Positions 41,283 through 52,750 of a stretch of 64,000 nucleotides of DNA are shown piece after piece. Within the stretch, counting starts at the first letter, position 1. Each line of letters opens with the position of its first letter. The position numbers were made by a program, and so were the translations under genes. The notes under the pieces were generated by a model. It was given only the letters and a program-made list of their open reading frames with translations. It had not been told where the DNA came from and did not search any database. The stretch spans positions 82,779,063 to 82,843,062 of the forward strand of contig NC_092811.1 in assembly GCF_040954645.1 (NCBI RefSeq), given 5' to 3'. This DNA is from Diabrotica undecimpunctata (lineage: Eukaryota > Arthropoda > Insecta > Coleoptera > Chrysomelidae).

Positions 41283-43894
41283 GCTTAAAAGGTAGCCTTT
41301 TATCAAGATTTAGAACGAATCTATGACTCAATACCAAGAAACGACATGAAAATGGTGATAGGCGACACAAACGCCAAGATCGGAAAAGAAGAAGAATACA
41401 CAGGGGTAATAGGGAAACATAGTTTGCATAGAGACACAAATGAGAATGGTCAGTTTCTAATAGATTTCGCAGCTGGAAAGAATATGATTATCAGTTCGAC
41501 ATGCTTCCCACATCGGGACATACATAAGGGCACCTGGATATCACCTGACGGAAATACGATCAATCAAATAGACCATATACTGGCTGAAAAAAGAATGGCG
41601 ACGAGTATATTAGATGTAAAAAGCAGACGTGGTGCAAGCTGTGACTCAGACCATCTGCTAGTACAGGCACGGTTTAGATGCAAAATCAGTCGACAGGTAA
41701 AGGAAAAATATACAAAACAAGAAAAACTAAACTTAGACAACCTAAAAGTCTCTGAGGTACAAGAAAGATTTGAGAGAACAGTGGATGAAAAATTACTAGA
41801 AGAAAACAGAGCAGACTCCACAATAGAAAACCAATGGAACACAATAAGCAGTATCATACTCAACACAGCGAAAGAAGTCTTAGGAACAAAGACACAACGG
41901 AGAGAAGAAACATGGTTCGATGAAGAATGCAAACAAGCTATACAGGAAAGAAATGAAGCGCATAAGAATTACATACTCAGACGTACTAGAGAGAGAAAAA
42001 CAGAACATGAGAACAAAAGACGAAGAGCAGATAAACTGTGCAGGCAGAAAAAGAGAAAGTATGAAAACCAACGGATACTAAACATAGAGAGAGAGTTTAA
42101 GGAAAACGAAACACGTAGCGCATACCAATTTATCAAACATCTAAGACAAGGATACAAACCGAGGACTAGCCTCTGCAAAAATAAGAAAGGTGAAATCATT
42201 AGCGATATGGACGAAATTAAGAGAACCTGGATGACATATTTTAAGGAATTACTAAACAAAGGGACACAACTACCATTACAACAACAGTGGCAGCAGCAGG
42301 CACGACAGGAGGTACAACAACAAGAACTGGGGAAAGATGGAGAAGAAAATGAATTAACTAGACCCCCAACGCTAGAGGAGGTCCAAACGGCAATCCGCAT
42401 ACAAAAAAGCCATAAAGCACCGGGAATAGATAAAATACCGGCAGAACTACTCAAGCAAGGAGGAAGGAATTTGACACAACAGATGTACCAGCTAATACGA
42501 GAGATATGGATAGAAGAAGAAATTCCCCAACAATGGAAGAAAAGTATAATCTGCCCTATTCATAAAAAAGGAGACAAACTGTTGTGTCAGAATTATAGAG
42601 GCATCTCTTTACTTTGTTCAGGATACAAAATACTCACAAACATCATTAATCGAAGACTACAACCTCTCACGGAAAAAATCATCGGGGAATATCAAGCAGG
42701 GTTTAGGCAAAATAGATCTACCATTGACCAACTATTTACAGTTAAACAAATACTAGCCAAAGCATGGGAATATGACATGGACGTTTACAATCTCTTTGTA
42801 GATTTTAAACAAGCCTATGATTCAATAGATAGAACAATTCTACCTAATATACTGAAAGAATTTGACATACCATCAAAATTAATACGACTAGTGCAAATGA
42901 CAATGACAGAAACAGAAGCACAGGTATGTATTCAGGGACAGATCACTGATGCGTTTACGATAACGCAAGGACTGAAACAAGGCGACGGACTAGCTCCAAC
43001 GCTCTTTAATCTTGTTCTGGAATATGTAATTAGACGGTTGACGGTGAGCGGAAATAACATACTTACAAACAAGTCTACCCAATTAGCAGCATACGCAGAT
43101 GACATAAACATAATGAGCAGAACAATGAATGCAGCGGAAGAAACCTACGTTGAGTTGAAACTGAGTGCAGAAGCAGTAGGGCTAGCAATAAATACAAATA
43201 AAACAAAACTACTCATACAAACCAGATCAAATAGACCGGTGCAACAACACTTTATTGACGATATAGAACATGTAAATAGATTCACATACCTAGGAATGGA
43301 TCTGGTCGCAAGCAATGAAGAAGAACCGGAAATAAATAGAAGGCTTGTGCTGGCAAATAAAGCCTATTTCGCGATGGGCCACATATTCAAATCGCGAGAC
43401 GTACACCGGAAAACAAAACTCCGGGTCTATAAAACAATAATCAGGCCCATAGTAAGTTATGGTTGCGAAACATGGGTGGTGACACAGAAATCTGCCAATG
43501 CATTAGATGTGTTTGAAAGAAAAATATTACGTAGGATCCTGGGCCCAATAAGTGAAAACAACAACTGGCGAATTAGGTACAATAGAGAAATATACGAGCA
43601 ATATAGCGAACCAACTCTAGCACAACATACTAAACTGCAGAGATTACGATGGGCAGGGCACGTGGTCCGCATGCATGAGAATAGAATCCCCAGAAAATTA
43701 TTAAATGCAAGAATGCAGGGAAAGAGACCTGTTGAAAGACCTAAAAAGAGATGGGAAGATGAAGTCGATGAGGATGCCAGGAACTGCCTGGGAACGCGTT
43801 CATGGAAAAGAACAGCGGTAAATAGAGATGGTTGGAGAAGCCTGTTGAAGGAGGCCAAGGCCCGATTTGGGCTGTAGCGCCATTGGATGGATGG
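41283..43894 (+). mobile_element. 5'-truncated LINE with 13-bp TSD
   Basis: AAACGATAATTTA at 41270-41282 is repeated exactly at 43895-43907. The 2612-bp insert starts inside the endonuclease domain and ends in a short GGAT repeat (TTGGATGGATGG), the kind of short-repeat 3' end seen in RTE-type LINEs. The long intact ORF and perfect TSD indicate a recent insertion. Confidence 0.95.
41346..43877 (+). CDS. LINE endonuclease (partial) / reverse transcriptase, intact frame
   Basis: 843 codons from the first ATG; the frame is open back to a TAA at the insertion junction, and LINE-like coding starts at about 41292 (VAFYQDLERIYDSIPRND). Endonuclease: MVIGDTNAKIG (residues 3-13), INQIDHILAE (about 71-80), CDSDHLLVQARF (about 99-110); the N-terminal part with the first catalytic residues is lost. 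Linker: Lys/Arg-rich. RT: SHKAPGIDKIPAELLKQGG, NYRGISLLCSGYKILTNIIN, YQAGFRQNRSTIDQLF, YNLFVDFKQAYDSIDR (motif A), LKQGDGLAPTLFNLVLEYVI (motif B), AAYADDINIM (motif C, YADD intact). C-terminus: YGCETWVVTQKSANALDVFE and RLRWAGHVVRMHENRIPRKL, ending near GWRSLLKEA. It would make first-strand cDNA at nicked target DNA in a full-length copy; without the full endonuclease it cannot start on its own. Probably RTE-like (inference). Confidence 0.92.
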   Translation: MKMVIGDTNAKIGKEEEYTGVIGKHSLHRDTNENGQFLIDFAAGKNMIISSTCFPHRDIHKGTWISPDGNTINQIDHILAEKRMATSILDVKSRRGASCDSDHLLVQARFRCKISRQVKEKYTKQEKLNLDNLKVSEVQERFERTVDEKLLEENRADSTIENQWNTISSIILNTAKEVLGTKTQRREETWFDEECKQAIQERNEAHKNYILRRTRERKTEHENKRRRADKLCRQKKRKYENQRILNIEREFKENETRSAYQFIKHLRQGYKPRTSLCKNKKGEIISDMDEIKRTWMTYFKELLNKGTQLPLQQQWQQQARQEVQQQELGKDGEENELTRPPTLEEVQTAIRIQKSHKAPGIDKIPAELLKQGGRNLTQQMYQLIREIWIEEEIPQQWKKSIICPIHKKGDKLLCQNYRGISLLCSGYKILTNIINRRLQPLTEKIIGEYQAGFRQNRSTIDQLFTVKQILAKAWEYDMDVYNLFVDFKQAYDSIDRTILPNILKEFDIPSKLIRLVQMTMTETEAQVCIQGQITDAFTITQGLKQGDGLAPTLFNLVLEYVIRRLTVSGNNILTNKSTQLAAYADDINIMSRTMNAAEETYVELKLSAEAVGLAINTNKTKLLIQTRSNRPVQQHFIDDIEHVNRFTYLGMDLVASNEEEPEINRRLVLANKAYFAMGHIFKSRDVHRKTKLRVYKTIIRPIVSYGCETWVVTQKSANALDVFERKILRRILGPISENNNWRIRYNREIYEQYSEPTLAQHTKLQRLRWAGHVVRMHENRIPRKLLNARMQGKRPVERPKKRWEDEVDEDARNCLGTRSWKRTAVNRDGWRSLLKEAKARFGL

Positions 43895-44103
43895 AAACGA
43901 TAATTTATTGAAATTAATCGTATTTACAACTTTACTTATTGAACCAAGAAATGATATCAACAATACATTAAACTCTATTATTAATAACAAAATATTGAAA
44001 TGGTTCGGTCTCTATAAACTTTGAATTGCAGCAAAATAAACGAAAATGTTGCATAACATTTTGACAACTAAATGTTCGAACAATTCAAGAAATTACTATT
44101 TTA

Positions 44104-44690
44104 ATATGGAGTTACGTCACCACGCGCCCTTACAACTGCGGTAATTCTGTCAGGCATTGTTCTTACTAAGGATTTACATAAGTCAGAGTAAAAACTAACC
44201 CATAATTCACCTAATTTAGTCTTTAGATCGGCGACGGTTCTCTGGGGTTCATTACGGAATTTCTTTTTTATGTTATGCCACAATGTCTTAATAAAATTAA
44301 GGTCTTAATTGTTCGAAGGCCATAAGAGCACTTTAATATTTTTATCTCCAAACCCTTTTTTAGTTTAGCACCGTTCTTATTGGAATATAAAATTGAAGTC
44401 CCGGTGGAGATGGTGAGCACTTGGTACAAGAATATTTCTTAAAATTTCTTGATACTTTAATTGCAGCGTTAATTGTGCCTTCCACCACCTTATATCTTTC
44501 TAGACTAGCTGATAACACGCACCCTAAATCATAATTCCTTTGGGAAAATTCACAGTTCTTTTGGGGCAATCTCTATGGAATGCTTCATTTTTACTTCTGA
44601 TAACCCGTTTTCTAAAGTCTCCCACGCATACATCAAATTTTGATTGGACACTGAATATGACTCTGGATTAGTTATCAACGGTCCATGAAA
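44104..44690 (-). pseudogene. Tc1-like transposase C-terminal half, left copy
   Basis: Minus strand, in order: KFDVCVGDF-type start with FENGLSEVKMKHSI in shifted frames, FPKGIMI-like region, GTINAAIKVSRNFKK (E-G-T-I-N-A-A-K-Y in the family), then the C-terminus MWHNIKKKFRNEPQRTVADL and RTMPDRITAVVRARGDVTPY at 44104. Tc1 C-termini end in this R-A-x-G-x-x-T-x-Y manner. The HTH N-terminal half is missing and the frame is broken. Confidence 0.75.
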
Positions 44691-44731
44691 TCTTCGATCT
44701 TGCCCAATTAAAGCGGTTGCTTAAAGTTTGT

Positions 44732-45344
44732 ATGGACCGTTGATATGTTTATATGGTTACTTAAAGTTAAGAGTGATATTCAGTGACCAATCGAAATTTG
44801 ATGTTTGCGTGGAAGATTTTCGAAAACGGGTTATCAAAAGTCAAAATGTAGCATTTTATAAATATTGCCTCAAAAGAACTCTGAAGTTTCTCAAAGGAAT
44901 TATGATTTGCGGCACCATATCATCAGTGGATCTAGGAACATATGAGGTGGTAAGAGGCACAATTAACGTAGCGAAGTATCAGGAAATTTTGAAAAATAGT
45001 ATTGTTCCAAGTGCTTACGATCTCTACCAGGACTTGAATTTTATATTCCAATAGGACGGTGCTGCATGTTATACAGCTAAAACAACTAAAAATAGTTTGG
45101 AGAAATTAACACTAAGTGCTCTCATGGCTTTTGAGCAGTCCAAACCTTAATGTTATTGAGACAATGTCGCATAAAATGAGACAGAAATTTCATAATCATC
45201 CCCAGAGAATCTTTTCCGATTTGAAGAGTAAATTAGGTAAATTATGGGATAGTTTCAACCCTGATTTGTGTATATCCTTAGTACGAACAATACCAGACTG
45301 GATTGCTGCGGTTGTAAAGGCGCATAACGATGTAATCCCATATT
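44732..45344 (+). pseudogene. Tc1-like transposase C-terminal half, right copy
   Basis: Plus strand: VIFSDQSKFDVCVEDFRKRV (first catalytic D in F-S-D), KGIMICGTISS, VVRGTINVAKYQEILKNSIV, LNFIFQ then DGAACYTAKTTKN (second D in Q-x-D-G-A), SPNLNVIETMSHKMRQKF (N-L-N-V-I-E, where the family has D-L-N-P-I-E), ending IPDWIAAVVKAHNDVIPY at 45343. Frameshifts at 45052 and 45130. The third catalytic residue context is D-to-N changed (S-P-N-L). Confidence 0.8.
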
Positions 45345-45785
45345 CTTCTTCTTGTGGTGCCTATCCGTTACGGATATTGGCTACTAGCATGGCAATTCTA
45401 ACTTTATTGACCGCAGCTCGAAATAGTCCTGAAGTGGTCAAGGAAACCATTTTCGTAAGTTCTGGAGCCAAGATATTCTTCTTCTTCCTGGTATCCTCTT
45501 TCCGTAGACCTTTCCCTGTAATATAAGTTGTAGCAGGTTATATCTATGACCGTTTCACATTATATGTCCAAGATATTCTAGCTTGCGCTATTTCACTGTG
45601 GATATAATTTCACATGTTTTATCCATCCGACGTAGAACCTCAATGTTTGTTATTCGGTCCACCCAGGAGATCCTCAGTATCCGTCTATAACACCACATCT
45701 CAAACGCCTCGAGTTTTCCCATGGATGCCTCGGTTAATGTCAATGATTCAACCCCATAGAGCAGCATATTAAAACTCATTTAAAC
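45345..45785 (-). mobile_element. LINE 3' end (441 bp) with 8-bp TSD and GAA tail
   Basis: CCCATATT at 45337-45344 is repeated at 45786-45793. The minus strand encodes MLLYGVESLTLTEASMGKLE, CYRRILRISWVDRITNIEVL, YLGHIM and GRRRISWLQNLRKWF, ending in AAGAAGAAG at the left. Same family as 53403-55864. It sits in the Tc1 right arm, so it is younger than the Tc1 pair. Confidence 0.92.
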
Positions 45786-45999
45786 CCCATATTAAAATAG
45801 TAATTTCTTGAATTGTCCAAACATTTAGTTGAAACGATGTTATGCAATATTTTAGTTTATTTTGCCGTCATTAATTTATTAACTATTATGATGTTTTGGC
45901 AATGCTGTCAGGTTCTGACTTTGTAAATCTTGAATAATCTGACATGATTTTTGTATAAAAAATTCTATATTTTGATGCTTTTTTGGCAAATTCATCATC

Positions 46000-48900
46000 T
46001 TTTCCTGTGCCATGTATTCCCCGGTAACCTTTACGCCACTTTGTAGTGTTCTCTGTTAACCGAGCAAGCCAGCTGGAGATCTGGTATCCAACCCGGGTGG
46101 AAAGATTAAGATTGGTCGGGAACTGACGAGAGCGGGTGAAATGGCCCTCCGAAAAGGGGGTTTGGCGTTGGGTTAACTACCCAACCCGGTAAAACCCCAT
46201 AGTTACGAAATCGAAAGTCAAAAATACCGGACGGAAATCTCGACGACGACCTATATAACGAAATAAGGACATAAATAATGGAAATAATGATCTTAATGTA
46301 TTTACCTGGAACGTTCGCACACTTAACGAACCTGGAAACATCCGCAAACTGTGTGACATATTAGCACAATATAATGCTGATATTACTGCAATATAAGAAG
46401 TACGATGGACAGGCCATGGCATAATCTAAAAAGCAAACTACATTATATATTATAGTTGCCATAGAACCAGACATGAATTTGGGATAGCCTTTATAGTCAA
46501 TAATAAAGTCAAGCACTTGATTATAGGTTTTAAGCCGATAAATCTGCGAATAAGCTGATTAAGGATCAGGGGCAAGTTTTTTAGTATTAGCCTTATTAAT
46601 GTACATGCCCCAACAGAGGACAAGGAAGACGAAGAAAAAGACAATTTCTGTGATGAATTAGAAAGAACATATGAAAATTGTCCCAGAAATGACATTAAAA
46701 TAGTAATCGGTGATCTGAACTCAAAAATCGGAAGGGAAGAAATATATCTACCGCACATTGGTAGTCTCCATAATAATATTAATTCGAATGGACACCGAGC
46801 AGTCATCTTCGCAGCCTCAAAGAACATGATCGTAGGAAGCACATGTTTTCTACACAAAAAAATACATATGGGGACTTGGACCTCGCCTGATGGATTAACA
46901 AACAACCAAATTGATCATGTAATTATAGATGCTAGACACTTCTCCAACCTTATGGATGTCCGCACCTATCGAAGCGCCAATATTGATTCAGATCATTTTC
47001 TAATTAGCACAAGAATTCGGGCTAGAATCTCAAATGCGAAGAAGGAGAGAAGTACCAAAACAAGTCGCCTTAATATTGAACTCTTTAAAAACCCACAAAC
47101 GGTAGAAAGGTTTTAAAACTAAAATACATATCTAAAGAGAATCTAACAAATAGTGAACAATGAAAAGTGTGTAAAAATTACATTAAAGATGCAGCAAATA
47201 ACATTCTAGGGCCGCAAAGACCACCACCACGCAATGAGTGGTTCGATGCTGAGTGCGAGAACATTACAAGAAGAAAGAACAATGCATATAGACTGATGCA
47301 GTAAAGAAGAACCCGAGAAAAAGAACAAAAATATAAAGATCTCAGAAGAGAAGAGAAGTACATCCATCGAAGAAAAAAACTAACTTAAGAAAATAGAATA
47401 TTGGAAGAACTTGAGGCATTAAAAAAGAAAATCAAACAAGAAAATTCTATAAAAATCTAAATAAAGCAAGAAAAGAATTTAAACCAAGGATCGGACTATG
47501 TAAGGATAAGGAGGGGCATATACTCAATACAAAAGAAGAAGTATTGAAAAGGTGGGTGGAATACTATAAAGAACTACTTACTATCGAAGTAGAAGATCCA
47601 AATCAACCACCCCCAGGAGCAAACAACAATACACCATTGGAGCCTCCATCAATTCAGGAAGTACGGGATGCAATTAAACACCTAAAAAATAATAAATCTC
47701 CAGAAAGTGATGGTATACCCGCGAACTTATTAAATGTGGAGGTGCTACTCTGACTAGTCATATATATAAAATCATACTAAGAGCCTGGAATGAGGAACAA
47801 ATCCCAGAAGAGTGGTGTATTGGGATTGTTTGCCCGCTACACAAAAAGGGCGATGAATTAGAATGCAGAAACTATAATGGAACAACCCTCCTTAATACAG
47901 CATACAAAATATTTTCGAGTATTTTATATGGTCGCCTGAGTGCACATTCAGAGGAGCTTTTTGGCGAATATCAAAGTGGTTTTAGGCCTGGTCGATCAAC
48001 AACAGGCCAGATCTTTGTAGTTAGGCAAATGCTGGAAAAAACCAATGAATTCAATATCGACACATACCATCTTTTCGTAGACTTCAAATCGGCCTATGAT
48101 AGTGTCCTAAGAAATAAATTGTATGAAGACATGGATGAATTCCACATCCCTGATAAGCTGATAAGATTGGTTAAGGCTACAATGCGTAAAGTTGTTTGCA
48201 AAGTCGAAATACGCTACGACAGGGAGATGCGCTGGCGTGTCTCCTTTTCAACATAGCTCTGGAAAAGCCGGTCAAGGATGCCCAAATAGACAACAGAGGA
48301 AACATTTTTAATAAATCATCGCAAATTTTGGCATATGCAGATGATGTCGACCTAGTTGCCCGCAAGATAGAAGAAATGTATACTAACTTGTCAAACGAAT
48401 CAAAAAATATGGAAATGCAAGTAAATGAAGATAAAACTCAGATAATGGCATCAACACCCAACAATAGAGCCAGAAACATCGGCACCAATTTCACGATTGA
48501 TAATTCTACCTTTAAAGTGGTGGACAAATTCACATACTTGGGCTCCCTGATCACCAAGAAGAACGTCATGACGGAAGAAATCAAGCGAAGAGTAATACTA
48601 GCAAACAAATGCTATTTTGGACTGAGTAGACATATGAGAAGCAGAAACTTAAGCCAAAAAACAAAAATAACTATATACAAAACCCTTATACAACCAGTGT
48701 TGACATATGGGTCGAAGACATGGACCATTTCCAAGGCAGATGAAAATCTCCTGCTTATATTTGAACGAAGGATCCTGAGAAGAATAATCAGTGGCATCTG
48801 TGAAAATGGTGTTTGGAGAAGGAGGTACAACTACGAGATATATCACAGATATAAACATATATTTGGTGTTAAAGACGTAGTATCCTTTATAAAAATAGGA

Positions 48901-49152
48901 AGACTAAGATGGGCAGGACATCTGGCAAGATCACAGCAGAACAGCCCTCCTAGAAGAATCCTTATGTCGCAACCTGTGGGAAGTAGAAGTAGGGGTAGGC
49001 CAAAACTCAGATGGAGGGATGGTGTAGATGAGGATGGTAGACAAATAGGCGCAGCAAACTGGCAAACAGGTGGCAATGGATAGAACTGACTGGGCGTAAT
49101 AGACTTGGAAGGTTGAGGCTTTTTTATAGGGCTGTAGCACCAATGATGATGT
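46000..49152 (+). pseudogene. Near full-length RTE-like LINE: endonuclease, RT, C-terminus
   Basis: A GC-rich 5' segment (46010-46270, CCGGTAACC ... CAACCCGGTAAAACC) looks like a LINE promoter/5' UTR. Endonuclease: FTWNVRTLNEPGNIRKLCDI (46290), CPRNDIKIVIGDLNSKIG (46680), GTWTSPDGLTNNQIDHVIID (46870), NIDSDHFL (46980). Linker to 47540. RT: KNNKSPESDGIPANLL, YQSGFRPGRSTTGQIF, YHLFVDFKSAYDSVLR (motif A, 48070), RQGDALACLLFNIALEK (motif B, 48210), ILAYADDVDLVAR (motif C, 48325). C-terminus: FTYLGSLITKKNVMTEEIKR, TYGSKTWTISKADENLLLIF and RWAGHLARSQQNSPPRRILM, to about 49130. The 3' end is a GAT repeat (AATGATGATG, 49142-49151). About eight frameshifts and stops. Closest in organisation to 41283-43894 but a different subfamily. 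Confidence 0.85.
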
Positions 49153-49159
49153 GTATCAC

Positions 49160-50470
49160 TCATAACCCTGCACTCTGTGTTTCACTGAACTATTCCACTT
49201 GGGGGCAAATGTTTAGTTGAAAAGGAGCTTTAGGTTGCTATATATTTGGGTATCATATGGTCAGGAATCAAGGTCAATTAGTTTAATGATAGTATTTATT
49301 TGCTACAATTAACTATTTTCTACATTTGACCATCATACTACTGACACATATGTATTGTTGTTTCTACAACCATATTATAAATCTGATATAGGTATAGGTA
49401 ACTATATATATATATAAGTGAGGAATTTTCAAAATGTCAAATATTAAGGAATACACTAGTCAATTGGATTTTTAAATAAAGAAAATAATCGATTTTTTAA
49501 ATTTATTTTTTCACTTTTCAGTAATGGGAAAAAAGAGATACGTTTAATCCATAATATTATAAAAGATCACATAAAAAATGTACAATATTTAATACTTTTA
49601 AAATATATACTTTTAAATAATACTTTTAAATTTAACCTCAAATACAAATTAAACAACATCACCGATACCACTAACATTAAACTCTGCTGTATTAGTTTTA
49701 GTCCTTTTTGTGATACCGTTTTTTAGGATGTAATTTCAAGAGTTCATTTTTTTTAACAGCTTGAGAAGTAATACTATCAGTAGATAAACTTATTTTTAAG
49801 GCTGTTGCAACACGCTAAAATACATAATAAAAGATTGTAATACAAAATTATATATTTTAAATTCTCTAAATTACGTTTCTCACAGCATTCAATGGTAAAA
49901 AAAGGGCCGCCAATTATTTCGCTCTTGTTCAAATAATCTATTAAACAAGCAACCAGTTCTTGACAACGATGATTTAAAATGATTAGTTTTTAAAGCTATT
50001 ACATATAGGTAAACAGACTTAGTATAAGGTTATAAAGTATTGACAACACTGTACTGTGACTGTCGATGTTTGCCCACCCCACTATCATAATTATTGAAAC
50101 GTGAAGTATTTCCGTATCAATGGGGTACGATTGTGTAAATCTATTTAATTAACATGATTATTTTTTGAATAATTAAACTTCAACAATTGTTGCATAAAAT
50201 TAAAATTATTAATAGTAAGAAACGTTTTTGTATATTTATTCAATATAATTCTAAAATTCTGAATGTAATCACAATTACATTTTTCTTATTAATATACCAT
50301 GTTTCGCCTATGAAAGATCCAGCAGCTCCGTAAGAATGTCATATTTTTAGCTTTGTCATATTTCCCTTTAGGGAAATTTTAACTCTAAAGTTGTTGTTAC
50401 GGAAATTTTACATACAAGTAATGTCACTTTATATAAATTGTGATGTGAAACGTTTTTACTTTGAAAAATG
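49160..50470. repeat. Repeat-rich non-coding block
   Basis: 49184-49380 resembles 50607-50715 (CAAATGTTTAGTTGAAAAGG; TATGTATTGTTGTTTCTACA), with an insertion between the two halves. 49430-49600 is the inverted mate of 41085-41245. No gene recognised. Confidence 0.5.
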
Positions 50471-50479
50471 GTGTATAAC

Positions 50480-50822
50480 CTGTTCGGTTTTAAACCTATA
50501 TTTTTTAAGAGTGCTTGTGGTTACCATTAACGTAGTCCCACGTTTGGATATTCATTCTATCTGCTTATTTTAACCCATGTGAGTTAATAACTGTTCTGAG
50601 TGTTTCCACTGACCCATTCCACTTGAAGGCAAATGTCTAGTTCAAAAGGTGCATTAGGGCTGTATATATCTGGGTACCATATGTATTGTTGTTTCTACAA
50701 CCATGTTCTAAATCTCTTATAACATGTCTGGTTTAAAAACCTATGTTTTTTATGAGTACGTGTGGTTGCCATTAATGTAGTACCATTTTGAAATTCGTTT
50801 TATCTATTTATTTTAACCCATT
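50480..50822 (+). repeat. X-Y-X repeat arrangement
   Basis: Block X (50480-50577: CTGTTCGGTTTTAAACCTAT ... TTTTAACCCA) recurs at 50719-50822 with about 80 percent similarity by eye. Block Y between them (about 50600-50714) is related to 49184-49380. The ends TTAACCCAT/TTAACCCATTAATGCCCA resemble piggyBac-type termini, and a piggyBac remnant lies just downstream. Confidence 0.6.
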
Positions 50823-51084
50823 AATGCCCACCGCCAAGAGAGAAACTGAAAATACCTAAATCTTTAGTAGTTGCTTTTAATTATGATCATAATTATATAA
50901 AAAAATATTTTGTTTATTTTTTAAATTTGGTTTTTAAAGAAAAAATGGTGTACCCAGACAGGTACACTGGGCCAATCAGTATAAAATATATAAAACAACA
51001 GACCAAGGAAACATTTAATAAAAATACATAGACATATATACATATACATAAAAAACACCTAATTAATTATGGGTGGAATATTTT

Positions 51085-51136
<52 letters not shown>

Positions 51137-51414
51137 GCTCAGTGCAAAGAGTTACCATTGCATTTTTATATACATCCATCTCTCTTGCGGCATTAGCGAC
51201 ATATTCGAGGGTTCGCAATTCTTTTAGAAAAATGCCATCAGGGGGTAATCCATTATACTCTTGGCAGCGAATCAGATGGTTTGGTAGATGTGGATCGTCT
51301 TTGTATAGCTTTGTTGAAAGCTTTAGGGTAATGGTGGACAATATTTCTTTAAAATGGTAGCAAATCTATTTTGTCATTTTTATTTGTAATCCTATATAGT
51401 TTCTACTCATTTAT
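50823..51414. other. Non-coding; contains (CT)n tract at about 51090-51135
   Basis: A 46-bp CT microsatellite. A 92-codon minus-strand ORF (51063-51341) includes STKLYKDDPHLPNHLIRCQE but no family I recognise; part of it is the microsatellite. Confidence 0.5.
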
Positions 51415-52750
51415 CTACGCATACAACTGTCGCATTTATCATATGGGTAAAGAGTACCCACCACCAGTTTTTCCATGTTTTCCAATTCTGTAATTATTTA
51501 CCCTATGATAGTCCACACCCCCCAATTGATAAATTGTAGGATTTAAATAACTGAGGTTGTGACACTGCTAATTTTTCTTTCTGTTTTGCACACCAACGCT
51601 TCACTTGTGCAAGCGGTTCTATGGTATCGTAACTGGTATACATGGTTACAGCATTGTTGTTGTTCCATCTTAACAAATAATATAGCACTTTCTTAATCGT
51701 AACAATGATCATAATATCCACGATATTTTTTTCTTTTTATCTCTTTGCCTTGTTTAAAAGGACATATTTTTATACGATTATCACGAACTGTGGCTGTAGC
51801 TCTGATACTTTTTTGTTTCAATATCGCTAAACTTACAAAATAATTATAATAAAAAATATTTTGTAATTAGTTGGCACTGTAATAATACTCAGCAGGTCTA
51901 AAATAACTTGTGATCCTAGTGACAGTTAAGACTTTTTCTGGTTCATCTGTTCTTCTCTAACTGAAGGCTTAGCTCCGCAGTTCGTATCAAAAGTATAACA
52001 ATAACCAGTAGAACTGCACATCTATTTCTTGTAGTCGAAACGTACAGGTTTTAATTTAATAATTGCTTCGATAATTGGTGGCCAAAGTATTTGCCCATTG
52101 CCTCATCGATGGATAAATTTTTATGCCCCATCATTGAAACTTACCATTTAGTAAATTCATAAGCGGTCGAAGTTCAGACATTTTATCAATTTGTTAAGTT
52201 TAGTATTGTCTGCCAAATATATATATATACCTTTTAATTTCTGTAAACCTATTTCTGCTTATTGCGTTTGAATTAAATGAAGCTTCAGATCTTCATCAAA
52301 TTCCAATACATCCTTTCATCGGGTAATTTATGCTAATGGATAAAAAGTTCTTTTTTGAAAGTTTGTTAGCTGTCAGTTATCTCTTTGATGATTTTATTCA
52401 TTTGGACAGTGGAATATTTCATGCGGGTTATCTTTATTATCAAAATTATCATAGTTAGGATCACCCATCGTTCTATAGTCATTCTCATCTTCGGACTTCT
52501 CAATGACTTAAAGTTCTGTAGGAACTTAAGAATTTGGGTTGTTACTAAATTATCTTCATCAAACTCTTTCTCATCTGTTGGTAGTCAACAATTGGTGGAA
52601 TTACCACCAAATCTATTTCTGCACTATTGGTACTCTCTACACTTTCAATATCATTTTCAGCTGCTGGGAGCGTTTATTACCTTTTTCCATAACATGCAGA
52701 CGTGGTTATCTCAGGACGACTCTCGTATAATATCAGCCCTAAGAAAAATA
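51415..52750 (-). pseudogene. piggyBac-like transposase remnant
   Basis: Minus strand, from upstream: an acidic/Pro segment (DIESVESTNSAEIDLVVIPP, about 52640); FNDGAENLSIDEAM-like sequence (NLSIDEAMGKYFG, about 52110), the conserved S-I-D-E catalytic block; a CTGYCYTFDTNCGA-like block (about 51960); then ATATVRDNRIKICPFKQGKE (about 51790), LRWNNNNAVTMYTSYDTIEP (51660), AQVKRWCAKQKEKLAVSQPQ (51600), LFKSYNLSIGGCGLS (G-G-V-D-L in the family) and KNWWWVLFTHMINATV (about 51440). Blocks are in the family order with frameshifts throughout. The C-terminal cysteine-rich domain was not found. Confidence 0.75.

Larger units (their letters stand above)
44031..45864. mobile_element. Head-to-head pair of Tc1-like elements (long palindrome)
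   Basis: Arms 44031-44690 (minus) and 44732-45864 (plus, once the LINE at 45345-45785 is removed) are inverted copies. The outer ends match (GCAAAATAAAC ... TTGCATAAC ... CAACTAAATGTT), and so do the centres (ATGGACCGTTGATA). Both copies are truncated at the transposase N-terminus, where they meet (about 44690-44732). Confidence 0.8.

Noticed and set aside
41564..42454. Minus-strand ORFs of 122 and 161 codons
   Set aside because: They lie antisense to the intact LINE RT frame and are Ser/Cys-rich without a domain.
51063..51360. ORFs with Ser-Leu or Arg-Glu repeats
   Set aside because: Translation of a (CT)n microsatellite.
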